Shown: positions 44,465 to 54,339, counted from the first letter of the stretch. The stretch: 64,000 nucleotides of DNA from Bacteroidota bacterium (GCA_018267215.1 JAFDYX010000002.1:248001-312000); one strand, 5' to 3'. Program-made: numbers and translations. The notes: generated from the sequence alone by a model not told the origin.

Positions 44465-45418
44465 TCACGACATCTCAATGTTCAAATCTAAATCATTCAT
44501 GCACTTGAAATGTCCTTTGGGGCATTTGTCGAATCCGATTTTCGAGCAGGGACGACAATCTAATTGCGTATTTTCCAAGGAGATGAATGCCGTGCGATAA
44601 GGGTACATACCAAAAGCCGGAATGGTGTTGCCCCAAATCGCCACAACATCTTTTTTAAATGCTGCCGCTATGTGCATCAGCCCCGTGTCGTGAGTAAAAA
44701 CACGTTGTGCCTGCTTGACCAAGCTTGCCGACTGGTTGAGATTAAATTTGCCGCAAGCGTTAAAAATATAATTACCCAATGCCTGCACCACCACCTCCGC
44801 ATTGGCGGCATCTTCCTTGCCACCCAGCAGAATAACGGGGCGATTGATTTTTTTACATAACTCTACCATACGGCTGACAGGTAATTTTTTTGTTTCGTGT
44901 TGCGCTCCGATGGCATACACTATAAAACCTTTGCGATGTGTTTCCGGCAGCCACTCGGTAGGCACTTCATCGGATGGAGGAATAAAATAATCTAACCCCA
45001 AAGCATCATTTTTTACACCCAGTGGCAGCACCGTTTGCAGGTAGCGATCTACAATATGTAAATCGGGCAGGCGGTTGATCTTCCAATTTACCATCAGCCA
45101 TTTTTCGATATTGAGTTTATTGAAAGAATAAGAGCGGCATCCGAGCCGCCATTTTAGTATCCTCGTTCGCAGGTTGTGGTGCAAGTCAATGACGTAATCG
45201 TATTTCTCTGCCTTCAGGTGCGCCACGAGTTCACTCAATTTTTCTTCCAATAAAAAAAGCTTGTCGATATACGGATTGTTTTCAAGAATAGTTTGGTATT
45301 GTTTTTTGGTAACATAGTGAAGCGTAACCTCGTCCATTTGTGTTTTTAAACACCGCACCACGGGTGTGGTGAGCACAATATCGCCAATGGAAGAAAAGCG
45401 GATGATCAGGATTTTCAT
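44465..45418 (-). CDS. Glycosyltransferase family 9 (heptosyltransferase-like)
   Basis: 317-residue GT9 enzyme of the ADP-heptose:LPS heptosyltransferase type. N-terminal KILIIRFSSIGDIVLTTPVVRCLK is the family signature, with later IDLHHNLRTRILKW, VYAIGAQHETKKLP (nucleotide-sugar region), RPVILLGGKEDA and FTHDTGLMHIAAAF..VAIWGNT. A C-terminal RPCSKIGFDKCPKGHFKCM segment is cysteine-rich. It probably adds a sugar to LPS core or a related lipid. The stop lies 7 bp from the convergent PurF-like gene. Confidence 0.93.
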   Translation of the reverse strand: MKILIIRFSSIGDIVLTTPVVRCLKTQMDEVTLHYVTKKQYQTILENNPYIDKLFLLEEKLSELVAHLKAEKYDYVIDLHHNLRTRILKWRLGCRSYSFNKLNIEKWLMVNWKINRLPDLHIVDRYLQTVLPLGVKNDALGLDYFIPPSDEVPTEWLPETHRKGFIVYAIGAQHETKKLPVSRMVELCKKINRPVILLGGKEDAANAEVVVQALGNYIFNACGKFNLNQSASLVKQAQRVFTHDTGLMHIAAAFKKDVVAIWGNTIPAFGMYPYRTAFISLENTQLDCRPCSKIGFDKCPKGHFKCMNDLDLNIEMS

Positions 45419-45431
45419 GTCGTTGAAAAAT

Positions 45432-45439
45432 CAAAAATA
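45432..45439 (-). promoter_or_regulatory. Putative -7 box TATTTTTG for the GT9 gene
   Basis: Minus-strand TATTTTTG matches TAnnTTTG and ends 13 bases before the ATG at 45418. The surrounding 70 bp separate the divergent GT9 and EVE genes. No -33 TTTG is seen at the right distance. Confidence 0.35.
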
Positions 45440-45488
45440 CAATTTAGTTTTTTGTGTAACTTTTAGCTTAATTCAAAAAAAAATCATT

Positions 45489-45890
45489 ATGAACTATTGG
45501 CTGACCAAAACCGAGCCTGGCACCTACTCGTGGGATGACTTGGTGCGCGACAAAAAGACCACGTGGGATGGGGTACGCAACTATCAGGCAAGGAACAACC
45601 TGAAAAGCATGAAGAAGGGCGACCTCGTCTTCATCTACCATAGCGGTGAAGAAAAAGCCATTGTCGGTATAGCTACTGTATCGAAAGAATTTTTTCCTGA
45701 TCCTCAAGACTCTGAATGGGTAGCCGTAGAATTAAGTCATCACAAAAAATTAGAAAAGAACATCACGCTGGCACAGGTAAAATCCGATAAGCGGTTAGCA
45801 GGCATGGCTTTGGTAAAGGCCTCGCGCCTGTCGGTGCAGCCGGTAAAAAAAGAAGAGTATGATAGCGTGCTTTTGTTAAGCGAGGGGTAA
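45489..45890 (+). CDS. EVE domain protein (PUA-like fold)
   Basis: 133-residue stand-alone EVE domain: NYWLTKTEPGTYSWDDL, TTWDGVRNYQARNNLKSMKKGDLVFIYHSG, AIVGIATVSKEFFPDP, WVAVELSHHKK and ALVKASRLSVQPV. EVE domains bind modified bases such as 5-methylcytosine derivatives in DNA or modified RNA and occur both in house-keeping (thymocyte nuclear protein-like) and in restriction systems. There is no nuclease partner nearby. The ATG at 45489 is used; the frame opens further up but into the GT9 gene. Confidence 0.94.
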   Translation: MNYWLTKTEPGTYSWDDLVRDKKTTWDGVRNYQARNNLKSMKKGDLVFIYHSGEEKAIVGIATVSKEFFPDPQDSEWVAVELSHHKKLEKNITLAQVKSDKRLAGMALVKASRLSVQPVKKEEYDSVLLLSEG

Positions 45891-45894
45891 ATTC

Positions 45895-47514
45895 ATGATC
45901 ATTTTTAACCATCAGGCAACAACACTTCGGCTTCCCTTCCGGTTGGTGATGATTATTCTATTTTCATTTACCTCGTGGCATCTATCTGCCCAAGCTAAAC
46001 TGATGGCGCGCTACGAGTTGCCTTACAGGGGCAGCGATCATGAATTTATTATACAACCTATGGGCGCACGTGGGCTGGCTTTAATCCGCGATGAGGACAA
46101 ATACGAAAAAGGCAAAAAAAAATGGGAGGTAACTTTTGTTGACTCTGTCCTGAACCAATCGGGGAAACTTGAGCTGTATGTTGACAGCCGCGAAAACATT
46201 ATCGGCCACGATTTCTATGAGGGTAAGGTGTACCTGATCTATCAGGAGGCAGAATCTACACGCGAGGTAATATTGATAGAAATTAATCCGGCCACACTGT
46301 CTTTCGTGGCACACAGTTTTAAGCCGGAGACAAACATCCGGTTTGTTCATTTCACCATTGTCAAATCGAAGGCCGTATTTGGAGGTTACATCCAAAGCGA
46401 AGCAGCCTTGCTGATGTACGACCTGAACAAAGAAGTAGCTCGCATCATTCCCGGCACATTTAAACCCAAAGTAGAGATGCTGGATATCCGTACAAACGTA
46501 AACGAAACCTTCAACGTAATCCTGAAAGAAAAACCTAACAACCTGGTGATCCGCACGTTTGATGAAGGCGGTGTACTGCTGTTTGAAAAAACTATTCTCA
46601 TTGAAGAAGACAAGTCTATCCTGGAAGCACAAGCCACCACCCTCGAAAGCGATGAGATGGCGATTATGGGCACCTGGACATACGGAAATAATAAAAATGC
46701 ATCCGGCATTTTTTCCATTGCCGTCAACTTGGGCAAAGACCAGCCTGTTAACTACTACTGGCTGACAGATTTGGAGCACTTTCTGGATTACCTAAGCCCA
46801 CAAAAAGCGGAGAAGATAAAAGCAAAAAACGAATGGCGGAAAAAGAGAGGCAAACAATCCGGCTTCCGCGTGGATTTATCAGTAGAGCGAGTCAAAGAAA
46901 GCAAGTATGGGTTTTTCCTTTTAACAGAAGCCTACGAAGCGCCTCCCTCCTATTACAACTACCGGGGATACTCACCCTATGGATATTATCCCTATAATGC
47001 CTACTCTCCGTATGGAAGCATGTACTATCCTTATGCCTTCAACCCAATGCCCAGCCGCTATTATTATCCCAGCGGGTCTCCGTACTCTCCATATGGCAAT
47101 ACAGGCTACAACACATCTACCCAGATGCGAATTTTTCAAACTTCATTGGCATACTTTGATCTGAAAGGAAATTTATTGCACGACCGCTCGCTCAAATTCA
47201 AAGAGATAAAAATAAACAGCAAAGATCAGGTATCGGATTTTGTTGAGTACAACGGTGTGTTGACACTGGCTTGCAAAAACGAACAAGAAATCAATCTGGA
47301 ATATGCCAAAGATGATGGCTCGGAGCCGGTAGAACAAAAGCTGACTACCGTGATGAACGAAAATGAAACAGTCAGATCCGAATCGCAGGAGAACAGCGGC
47401 ATACGTGCCTGGTACGATGGCTATTTTTATGTGTTCGGCTACCAGACTGTTAAAGACAACATCAGGCGCGATTCGCGCGATGTTTTCTACATCAATAAAG
47501 TAAAGGGCGGTTAA
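45895..47514 (+). CDS. Exported protein with Tyr/Pro/Gly-rich insert, function unknown
   Basis: 539 residues with a signal peptide (about 1-33, ending SWHLSAQ) and a long beta-rich body (WEVTFVDSVLNQSGKLELYVDSR, GHDFYEGKVYLIYQEA) that could be a beta-propeller. Residues about 345-405 are a low-complexity insert of repeated SPYGYYPY/ SPYGSMYYPY-like phrases, very rich in Tyr, Pro, Gly and Ser, followed by more ordinary sequence (LAYFDLKGNLLHDRSLKFKEI). I recognise no family. The insert may be a flexible or adhesive surface loop. It is followed 11 bp later by rimB. Confidence 0.82.
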   Translation: MIIFNHQATTLRLPFRLVMIILFSFTSWHLSAQAKLMARYELPYRGSDHEFIIQPMGARGLALIRDEDKYEKGKKKWEVTFVDSVLNQSGKLELYVDSRENIIGHDFYEGKVYLIYQEAESTREVILIEINPATLSFVAHSFKPETNIRFVHFTIVKSKAVFGGYIQSEAALLMYDLNKEVARIIPGTFKPKVEMLDIRTNVNETFNVILKEKPNNLVIRTFDEGGVLLFEKTILIEEDKSILEAQATTLESDEMAIMGTWTYGNNKNASGIFSIAVNLGKDQPVNYYWLTDLEHFLDYLSPQKAEKIKAKNEWRKKRGKQSGFRVDLSVERVKESKYGFFLLTEAYEAPPSYYNYRGYSPYGYYPYNAYSPYGSMYYPYAFNPMPSRYYYPSGSPYSPYGNTGYNTSTQMRIFQTSLAYFDLKGNLLHDRSLKFKEIKINSKDQVSDFVEYNGVLTLACKNEQEINLEYAKDDGSEPVEQKLTTVMNENETVRSESQENSGIRAWYDGYFYVFGYQTVKDNIRRDSRDVFYINKVKGG

Positions 47515-47525
47515 CATTTTTGCTG

Positions 47526-47966
47526 ATGGATGCACCTGACTTAAAAATATTGGGGCGATCAGACCGGGTTGACCTGCCGGGTTTAGGCATTGAAAACATC
47601 CAAGCCAAGATAGATACGGGGGCTTATACCTGCAGTTTGCACTGCTCGGACACAGTTGTAAAAAATGGTGTGTTGGAGTTTGTACTGTTAGATGCCGAGC
47701 ATCCTGAGTTTACCGGCAAAGTTTATTCCTTCAAAAAATTTGAACAACGGGAAGTAAAAAATTCGTTTGGCGAAGCCGAGCTACGCTATATCATCAAAAC
47801 AAAAATCAGGTTGCACGGCCGGCTCATCCGAGCAGAATTTTCTCTCAGCAATCGTGGCAACTTAAAATTTCCTGTTCTGCTGGGGCGGAAAATATTACGG
47901 AAGCGTTTTTTGATAGACGTGACCAAAAAAGATTTATCTTTCTTAGAGAAAACAAAAAATCCGTAG
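47526..47966 (+). CDS. RimB-type retropepsin-like protease (ATP-dependent zinc protease family)
   Basis: 146-residue member of the family named putative ATP-dependent zinc protease (RimB). The conserved [16 protein letters not shown] carries a retropepsin-like Asp-Thr-Gly (Asp30), and [18 protein letters not shown] is the typical C-terminal block. In Pseudomonas, RimB works with RimK in controlling glutamate-tail modification of ribosomal protein S6. Here rimK starts 3 bp after the stop. An upstream TTG (47520) is possible; the ATG at 47526 is preferred. Confidence 0.92.
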   Translation: MDAPDLKILGRSDRVDLPGLGIENIQAKIDTGAYTCSLHCSDTVVKNGVLEFVLLDAEHPEFTGKVYSFKKFEQREVKNSFGEAELRYIIKTKIRLHGRLIRAEFSLSNRGNLKFPVLLGRKILRKRFLIDVTKKDLSFLEKTKNP

Positions 47967-47968
47967 TC

Positions 47969-48877
47969 ATGAATATCGCCATCCTCTCACGCGATGCCAA
48001 GTTGTACTCTACACGCAGGCTCAAAGAAGCCGGTGAAGAGCGCGGCCACAACGTAGAGATTATAGACCACATGAAGTGCGTGCTGTTGATCGAAAAGAAA
48101 AACCCGATGGTTTGGTACAAAGGCCGCAAGCTGGATTATTTTGATGCTATCATCCCGCGCATTGGCGCTTCGGTTACCTTCTATGGGGCAGCCGTGGTAC
48201 GGCAATTTGAGATGATGAAAGTTTTCTCTGCGATAGAATCACAGGCATTAATCCGCTCGCGCGATAAGTTGAGGAGCTTACAAATATTGTCGCGTGCGGG
48301 CTTAGACTTGCCCAAAACCATCTTCATGGACTACACCAAAAACACCGAAGGGATTATTGAAGCCGTAGGTGGGGCACCGGTGGTCATTAAATTGCTGGAG
48401 GGCACACAGGGCTTGGGTGTAGTGCTGGCCGAAAATAAAAAAGCAGCCCAGTCAGTCATCGAAGCTTTTCATGGTGTGAGGGCGCGGATCATTGTGCAAG
48501 AATTTATTAAAGAAGCCAAAGGGGCAGACATACGTGCTTTTGTGGTAAACGGAGAAGTAGTAGGCGCCATGCGCAGACAAGCACGCGATGGCGAGTTTCG
48601 CAGCAACCTGCACCGTGGGGGCTATGCTTCGGTAGTAAAGTTAGACCGCCACCAAAAGCACGCGGCCATTACGGCAGCCAAAAAAATGGGGCTCGGCATA
48701 GCCGGTGTAGATATGCTGCCCAGCAAGCGCGGGCCACTGATTATTGAAGTCAATTCATCGCCCGGCCTGGAAGGAATAGAAGGCGCCACGAAGGTAGATA
48801 TAGCCGGAAAAATTTATCAATACATTGAACAGCACGCAGGCACAAAAAAAATCCAAAAGGATAAAGTCAATGCGTGA
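47969..48877 (+). CDS. rimK: RimK-family ATP-grasp ligase (ribosomal protein S6-glutamate ligase)
   Basis: 302 residues, close to E. coli RimK. The N-terminal domain ([41 protein letters not shown]) is followed by ATP-grasp elements [38 protein letters not shown] and metal-binding [17 protein letters not shown]. It adds glutamates to the C terminus of ribosomal protein S6 and can make poly-glutamate. It is coupled to rimB upstream (2 bp gap) and its TGA overlaps a GTG of the DUF1801 frame. This is the second RimK-like ligase of the window and lacks the RLAN domain of the one at 14831. Confidence 0.94.
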   Translation: MNIAILSRDAKLYSTRRLKEAGEERGHNVEIIDHMKCVLLIEKKNPMVWYKGRKLDYFDAIIPRIGASVTFYGAAVVRQFEMMKVFSAIESQALIRSRDKLRSLQILSRAGLDLPKTIFMDYTKNTEGIIEAVGGAPVVIKLLEGTQGLGVVLAENKKAAQSVIEAFHGVRARIIVQEFIKEAKGADIRAFVVNGEVVGAMRRQARDGEFRSNLHRGGYASVVKLDRHQKHAAITAAKKMGLGIAGVDMLPSKRGPLIIEVNSSPGLEGIEGATKVDIAGKIYQYIEQHAGTKKIQKDKVNA

Positions 48878-48915
48878 GTCAACCCGTGCAAAAGTTTCAA
48901 TCAGACAAAAAAATT

Positions 48916-49281
48916 ATGCGACAAATTTTTAAAACAGTTGACGAATACATAAAATCTTTCCCTGAAAGCACACAGAAGTTGTTGAAAAAAATCCGAAAGG
49001 CAATTAAAGAAAATTCTTCTGAGGCTGTAGAGAGCATTTCGTATGGAATGCCAGCCTACAAGACCAACGGGAAACCATTGGTTTATTTTGCAGGCTACGC
49101 AAAACATATCGGGTTTTATGCCACCCCAACAGGGCATAGCGAATTTGCACACGAACTTTCTAACTACAAGCAGGGAAAGGGCTCAGTACAATTTCCGCTC
49201 GATAAACCCCTACCTCTCGATTTGATTGCGCGCATAGTAAAATTCAGAGTGCGAGAAAATACATCCAAGACTAAAAAATAA
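48916..49281 (+). CDS. DUF1801 (YdhG-like) small protein
   Basis: 121 residues: FKTVDEYIKSFPESTQKLLKKIRKAIKE, EAVESISYGMPAYKTNGKPLVYFAGYAKHIGFYATP and FPLDKPLPLDLIARIVKFRV are the DUF1801/YdhG core, a small alpha-beta domain of unknown biochemical role. Two starts are possible: the ATG at 48916 used here, or a GTG at 48874 that overlaps the rimK stop (GTGA) and would couple translation. It is probably transcribed with rimB-rimK. Confidence 0.88.
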   Translation: MRQIFKTVDEYIKSFPESTQKLLKKIRKAIKENSSEAVESISYGMPAYKTNGKPLVYFAGYAKHIGFYATPTGHSEFAHELSNYKQGKGSVQFPLDKPLPLDLIARIVKFRVRENTSKTKK

Positions 49282-49324
49282 TTGAACAGCCCTAAATGCA
49301 ATACTTCTTTTTTAGTTTTGAATA

Positions 49325-51121
49325 ATGAAAAAACTAATCGTCTTATTCCTGATCGGCTCGCAAGTCGGCTTAGCACAAAACCGGAGTGTTGACAGCCTTG
49401 AGCAACTACTGAAATACGAAAAAGACAATTCAAAAAAATGCGTGTTGCTAAATGAATTGAGTTTTTCACTTCGTACCAAGGATACCCAAAAATCAGTTGA
49501 GTATGCGGATTCAGCCTTAGTATTAGCCAAAAAAACAAACAACTCGTTGCAAATAGGTCATGCACAACTTAATCTTGGGGTGGCTAATTACTATCTTGGC
49601 AAATACGACCAAGCACTGTCGGGCTACCTTGCTGCGTTAAAGTTATTTGAAAACTTAAAAAGCAAGGCGGACATGGCAAAGGTGCTCAATGAACTTGGCA
49701 CTTTTAAGAAACGACAAGGTAATTTATCTGAATCTAAATCAAATTTTAAAGAAGCCCTGCAGTTAAGCAAAGAGGTGAACGACTCATCTCAGATAGCCAA
49801 TAGTTTGAATAATTTGGGTATTGCTTATGAATTAAGTGGTGAGTTGACAAAGGCAATGGATGCTTACAAAGCATCGGCTGTAATTAAAGAAGCACTTGGC
49901 GACCTAAATGGCCTTAGCTATAATTATGACAATATGGGCATGTTGTCCGCCAAACTTGGCCACTATGCGGAAGCTGAAAGCCTTCTTCAACTTGTAATAG
50001 ATATTCGTAAAAAACTTAATGACAAAATAGGTTACTCTATTGCCGTCAACAACTTGGGTGAAGTATTTTTTCAAAAAAAAGAATATGCTAAAGCGCGCAG
50101 TTATTTATTGGATGCACTTTCTCATACCTATGTAACTGATTACAAAGATTTGCGAAGGTATATCCTTTATACATTATCTGAAATTTACTCAGCCGAAGAA
50201 AACTTTAAAGAAGCTAATCGATATCTTCTAATGAGTTTTCAAGTAAAAGATTCAATTTACAGCGAGCAAAAAGCCAAACAGATATCAGAACTCGAAACCA
50301 AATACGAAACCGAAAAAAAAGAAGACCAGATCAACCTGCTAACTCAGCAAAATGAAATTAAAGACATCCGGATCAAACAACACATCTTATTGATTGCCGG
50401 CATGACATTTTTTATTCTTGTATTGATTGTGCTGGGGTGGCTTTGGCAAAACCGCACCAAACTAAAACAGCAGGCAGCCTTAGAGGCTGCGCGTGCCGAA
50501 CTGCGGCAGCAGCAACTGCAAGCCGTTATCACCTCGCAGGAAGAAGAACGCAAGCGGTTTGCTGCCGACTTGCACGATGGCCTCGGCCAGATTATCTCTG
50601 CCCTTCGTTTGGGGCTTTCTAAAGAAACGATCGAGCCCGCGGCCATCCCCTACTCGCTCGGCTTGCTTAACGACATGAACGTGGAGATCCGCAACATCGC
50701 CTTCAACCTGATGCCCCAAGTACTAATGAAAGAAGGGCTGCACGAAGCGCTGAAAGAATTGGCGCAGCGTATCAGCCTGTCGGGTGGAGTGCAAATTGAT
50801 GTGCAAACGTACAACATAAACCCTTCTATGAGTTCAACTGAACGCATTGCCCTTTACCGTATTTGTCAGGAGTGGGTCAACAACACTATCAAATACAGCG
50901 GCTGTAAAAAAATATCCATTCAGGCCGTACAACACCCGGACGAGTTGGTAATTACCTTAGAAGACGATGGCGATGGTTTTGACCCTAACCAGTTAACACT
51001 AGGTAAAGGCAACGGCTGGAAAAACATTAACTCGCGTTTGAGCCTCATCAACGGAACCATCGAAATAGATTCAGTACCCGGCCGAAAAGGAACGGTGGCC
51101 ATTCTTTCCGTTCCCTGCTGA
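49325..51121 (+). CDS. TPR-containing NarL-type sensor histidine kinase
   Basis: 598 residues: signal peptide (about 1-18), TPR repeats in the periplasmic half (about 25-330; for example GKYDQALSGYLAALKLFENL, GELTKAMDAYKASAVIKEAL), coiled-coil, a transmembrane helix (about 354-375), HisKA_3 with His417 in DLHDGLGQIISALRLGLS, and a GHKL ATPase (NNTIKYSGCKKISI, LEDDGDGFD, KGNGWKNINSRLSLING). HisKA_3 kinases pair with LuxR/NarL response regulators. None is adjacent; the only one in the window is at 60948, after the permease, padR and CHAT genes, and is the natural candidate partner. Confidence 0.93.
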   Translation: MKKLIVLFLIGSQVGLAQNRSVDSLEQLLKYEKDNSKKCVLLNELSFSLRTKDTQKSVEYADSALVLAKKTNNSLQIGHAQLNLGVANYYLGKYDQALSGYLAALKLFENLKSKADMAKVLNELGTFKKRQGNLSESKSNFKEALQLSKEVNDSSQIANSLNNLGIAYELSGELTKAMDAYKASAVIKEALGDLNGLSYNYDNMGMLSAKLGHYAEAESLLQLVIDIRKKLNDKIGYSIAVNNLGEVFFQKKEYAKARSYLLDALSHTYVTDYKDLRRYILYTLSEIYSAEENFKEANRYLLMSFQVKDSIYSEQKAKQISELETKYETEKKEDQINLLTQQNEIKDIRIKQHILLIAGMTFFILVLIVLGWLWQNRTKLKQQAALEAARAELRQQQLQAVITSQEEERKRFAADLHDGLGQIISALRLGLSKETIEPAAIPYSLGLLNDMNVEIRNIAFNLMPQVLMKEGLHEALKELAQRISLSGGVQIDVQTYNINPSMSSTERIALYRICQEWVNNTIKYSGCKKISIQAVQHPDELVITLEDDGDGFDPNQLTLGKGNGWKNINSRLSLINGTIEIDSVPGRKGTVAILSVPC

Positions 51122-51192
51122 TCCGTAACAGCACGGATGTAAAATACCCATTTAGGTGTATTTTATATCGTCAGGCTTGTCGTCATTTTTGT

Positions 51193-51603
51193 ATGAGTTG
51201 TATGAATATGATGGACGAATATATTTGCAAAAATACGGTTTGGAAAAAACCACTAACCGTCAGGTTATATGATTCGCATTTTGAAATAGAGACAACAGAA
51301 ACATGTTACGTGCCATACGATGCTATTCGCTCTATAACCCTAACCCGAAACGGAAAAACTTTTAAAACCAATATTGACACACCCATTGGAGACATTATAT
51401 TATCTAACCGATATTATTTAGCTGGTAGAGAATTTGAAGATCGTTCCAGAAAGTACAATCTATTTATTCAACTACTGCACTTACGCCTATTTAAAAAACC
51501 AAATGTTATTTTTTTTACCAGCCGTGGCTGGCTCCATTCGCTATTCGGGTCAAAAAAACAATACCAGCCAGATCGTATTCCGGCTGATTTTTTACCTCTT
51601 TAG
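51193..51603 (+). CDS. Hypothetical protein
   Basis: 136 residues, no signal peptide or membrane segment. It starts MMDEYICKNTVWKKPLTVRLYDSHFEIETTE, continues with beta-rich sequence (VPYDAIRSITLTRNGKTF, GDIILSNRYYLAGREFE) and ends with a basic, aromatic stretch. The pattern is reminiscent of small PH-like domains, but I recognise no family. Alternative ATGs lie 12-18 bp downstream. Slightly A+T-rich compared with its neighbours. It ends 39 bp before the convergent permease gene. Confidence 0.65.
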   Translation: MSCMNMMDEYICKNTVWKKPLTVRLYDSHFEIETTETCYVPYDAIRSITLTRNGKTFKTNIDTPIGDIILSNRYYLAGREFEDRSRKYNLFIQLLHLRLFKKPNVIFFTSRGWLHSLFGSKKQYQPDRIPADFLPL

Positions 51604-51642
51604 CTGCCGGCAATTATTGCGATCTCCGTCCTTCAGAAAAAA

Positions 51643-54339
51643 TTATTCAGACCTCAGCGATTTTACCGGATTGGTCATGGCTGCTTTAATAGATTGAAAG
51701 CCCATGGTAAGCCAGGCAATCATAAAAGCAAAAATGCCGGCCAGCAGGTAAACCAATATGCCGATGTGCGTTTTATACACATAGCCCTTCAGCCACCAGT
51801 CCACACCCCACCAGGCTAAGGGGGCAGCCACGGCAAAGGAGATAAAAATCAGTTTGCCAAATTCTTTTGAAAGCAGCACCACAATGCTGGCTACCGAGGC
51901 GCCCAATACTTTCCGTATCCCAATTTCTTTGGTGCGCTGCTCAGCCGTAAATGAGGTGAGTGCAAACAAACCCAGGCAGGCAATGACAATGGCGAGCCCG
52001 GCAAATACAGCAAAAATTTTACCGAGGCGTTGTTCGGAAGAATACATTCTGCCAAAATCCTGATCGAGAAATGAATAACTGAAGGGCATGTTAACCGCAA
52101 CAGACTTCCATATTTTTTCAATGGCTGTTATAACTTCTTTCGTGTTTTTTGCTTCAACCCGGAACGAGATGAGGCCATTGCTCTTGCTCAGAAATAAGGC
52201 CACCGGTGTGATATTTTGTTTTAAAGACTCAAAATGAAAATCTTCTACCACGCCTACAATCTGAAAATCTTTGGTAGTACTGGCCTTAACTCCATTTGTC
52301 ATCTCTCCATCGAATGTACTCACTCTCTTTCCGAGTGGGTCGGTGTTGTAACCAAATAGGTGCATGGCTGCCTCGTTAATGATGATGGCATTTGAATCGG
52401 ACGGAAAAGATTTAGAAAAATCGCGACCTAATTTAATTTTCATGCCGAGTGTTTTTACATAATCATAATCTACACGCCAGCATTGCAAACTCACCATGTT
52501 ATCTTGTGTAGGCTGCGACCCAAACGGCCAGTAAGTATTATCACTTCTGTTCGTGCCGGTTACCGGCAAAAAACCGGAAACCGTGCCGCTGGCAATCCGG
52601 CTGTCTTTCAATACTTCATCTTTAAATGATTGTACCTGGTTACCCAGCGCATACGCATCTTTAATGACAATCACTTGATCTTTATTAAAACCTATTTTTT
52701 TATTTTGAATAAAACTAAGCTGATCGTTGACGGCTATCGTTGCAATAACGAGTACAATAGAAATGGTAAATTGAAAAACCACCAGCGCACTGCGCACCAC
52801 ACCGCTTTTCACTTCTTGCGAGGCATTTCCTTTCAGCACCTGAACAGGCTTAAATGCAGACAGAAACAACGAAGGATAAACCCCGGCCAAAATTCCGATA
52901 ACAGCAGCCGAGGCTATGGCTGTTAGCCAAAAGAAACTATTGGCAAATGGAAAATGTAATTCCTTTCCGGCTAATTCATTGAACAAAGGCAAACTCATCC
53001 AGGCAATAAGTAGTCCGATAAACAGCGAGAGCAAACTCAACAATACAGACTCTGTTAAGAATTGCCTGACTAAATGCGAGCGCAGCGAGCCCATCACTTT
53101 TCTGACGCCCACTTCTTTGGCGCGGTTGGCTGAGCGTGCCGTGCTCAGGTTCATAAAGTTAATACATGCAATACTTAAAATAAATAAAGCCACTGCCCCA
53201 AAAAGGTAAACGTAGGTGCTATCACTGTTCACGCCCAACTCAGCAGTCAAATCAGAGTGCAGGTGAATGTCTGTCAGCGGCACCAAAGTCCACTCCAGTT
53301 TATTTCCTGCCGCCCGAAATTGATCCATGGTAAAATCTTTTCCCAACGCCAGCCTGGCTTGCGGCCCGGCATACCTGTCAACCATTTTAGGAAATTTCGT
53401 CTCCAGGTTTTTGTAGTTCGTTCCCTTCTTCAATTTAATGTAGGTAGCAAAATTATTGCTTAGCCAATTTTGGTCTTTGTTATACTCAGTGCTTACCAGC
53501 GCCAGCATAAAATCAAAATGAAAATGACTATTGGCAGGGATATTTTGATACACCCCCGTTACCTTATAACTATCTTTATTTTCAATGATCAATGTTTGGC
53601 CTACCGGGTTCTCGCCCGGAAAATATTTTTGAGCCGCACGCTGGCTCATCACCAAAGTATGGGGCTCGCGTAAAGCCAATGCCGCATTGCCTTGCACAAA
53701 CGGAATGGTGAATACCTTAAAAATAGAACTGTCGGCATAGACTACCTCCGTTTCTTTTATGTTTTGATCTACGCGCTTCACCAAGATAGAGCCATCGCCC
53801 CAAAAGCGTGCAGCATGCTCCACTTCGGGGTAATCTCTGCGCAGCGCATCGGCCATGGGGGCAGGCGTAACGGCCATATTCAAATGGTTGGCACCGAACT
53901 TGATTTCGCAGTTTACGCGGTATATGCGGTCGGCATCCTGATGGTAGCGGTCGTAACTCAATTCGTTCGTCACATACAAGACGATGATCAGACATGAAGC
54001 CAGCCCGATAGCCAGCCCAAGGATATTGATGAGACTGTAAAAGCTTTGCTTCTTAAAATTGCGAAAAGCAATGGTAAAATAATTTCGTAACATAATGTGT
54101 GATTTAGTTTTTGTGTCTGTTTCAATCATTTGCTTTTGAGTTTGCCGGAGGCCGGCATTGTGCCCAAAGCGGTGCAGTGTTTTGTGGTAGGCATCAATAA
54201 ACCGGAGGCCAGATTTCATTTCTTCTTCTACCGAACTGCAGATATGATCTATCAATTCATCCTGCACATCATCTGCCACAATACCACGATAATTCAGGTC
54301 TTTGATGATGTAATCAATATGGTCGCTGTTCAGCTTCAT
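51643..54339 (-). CDS. FtsX/MacB-type ABC transporter permease with N-terminal prefix domain
   Basis: 898 residues. Residues 1-75 form a soluble helical prefix domain (DYIIKDLNYRGIVADDVQDELIDHICSSVEEEM) that in this family goes with a PadR regulator. The first transmembrane helix is in FYSLINILGLAIGLASCLIIVLYV, followed by a MacB-like periplasmic domain (about 125-375), three helices with FMNLSTARSANRAKEVGVRKVMGS (FtsX domain 1), a second periplasmic domain and a second FtsX domain (FTAEQRTKEIGIRKVLGASV). No ATPase is encoded beside it. Its start overlaps the padR stop (ATGA), so PadR controls it directly. Confidence 0.92.
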   Translation of the reverse strand: MKLNSDHIDYIIKDLNYRGIVADDVQDELIDHICSSVEEEMKSGLRFIDAYHKTLHRFGHNAGLRQTQKQMIETDTKTKSHIMLRNYFTIAFRNFKKQSFYSLINILGLAIGLASCLIIVLYVTNELSYDRYHQDADRIYRVNCEIKFGANHLNMAVTPAPMADALRRDYPEVEHAARFWGDGSILVKRVDQNIKETEVVYADSSIFKVFTIPFVQGNAALALREPHTLVMSQRAAQKYFPGENPVGQTLIIENKDSYKVTGVYQNIPANSHFHFDFMLALVSTEYNKDQNWLSNNFATYIKLKKGTNYKNLETKFPKMVDRYAGPQARLALGKDFTMDQFRAAGNKLEWTLVPLTDIHLHSDLTAELGVNSDSTYVYLFGAVALFILSIACINFMNLSTARSANRAKEVGVRKVMGSLRSHLVRQFLTESVLLSLLSLFIGLLIAWMSLPLFNELAGKELHFPFANSFFWLTAIASAAVIGILAGVYPSLFLSAFKPVQVLKGNASQEVKSGVVRSALVVFQFTISIVLVIATIAVNDQLSFIQNKKIGFNKDQVIVIKDAYALGNQVQSFKDEVLKDSRIASGTVSGFLPVTGTNRSDNTYWPFGSQPTQDNMVSLQCWRVDYDYVKTLGMKIKLGRDFSKSFPSDSNAIIINEAAMHLFGYNTDPLGKRVSTFDGEMTNGVKASTTKDFQIVGVVEDFHFESLKQNITPVALFLSKSNGLISFRVEAKNTKEVITAIEKIWKSVAVNMPFSYSFLDQDFGRMYSSEQRLGKIFAVFAGLAIVIACLGLFALTSFTAEQRTKEIGIRKVLGASVASIVVLLSKEFGKLIFISFAVAAPLAWWGVDWWLKGYVYKTHIGILVYLLAGIFAFMIAWLTMGFQSIKAAMTNPVKSLRSE

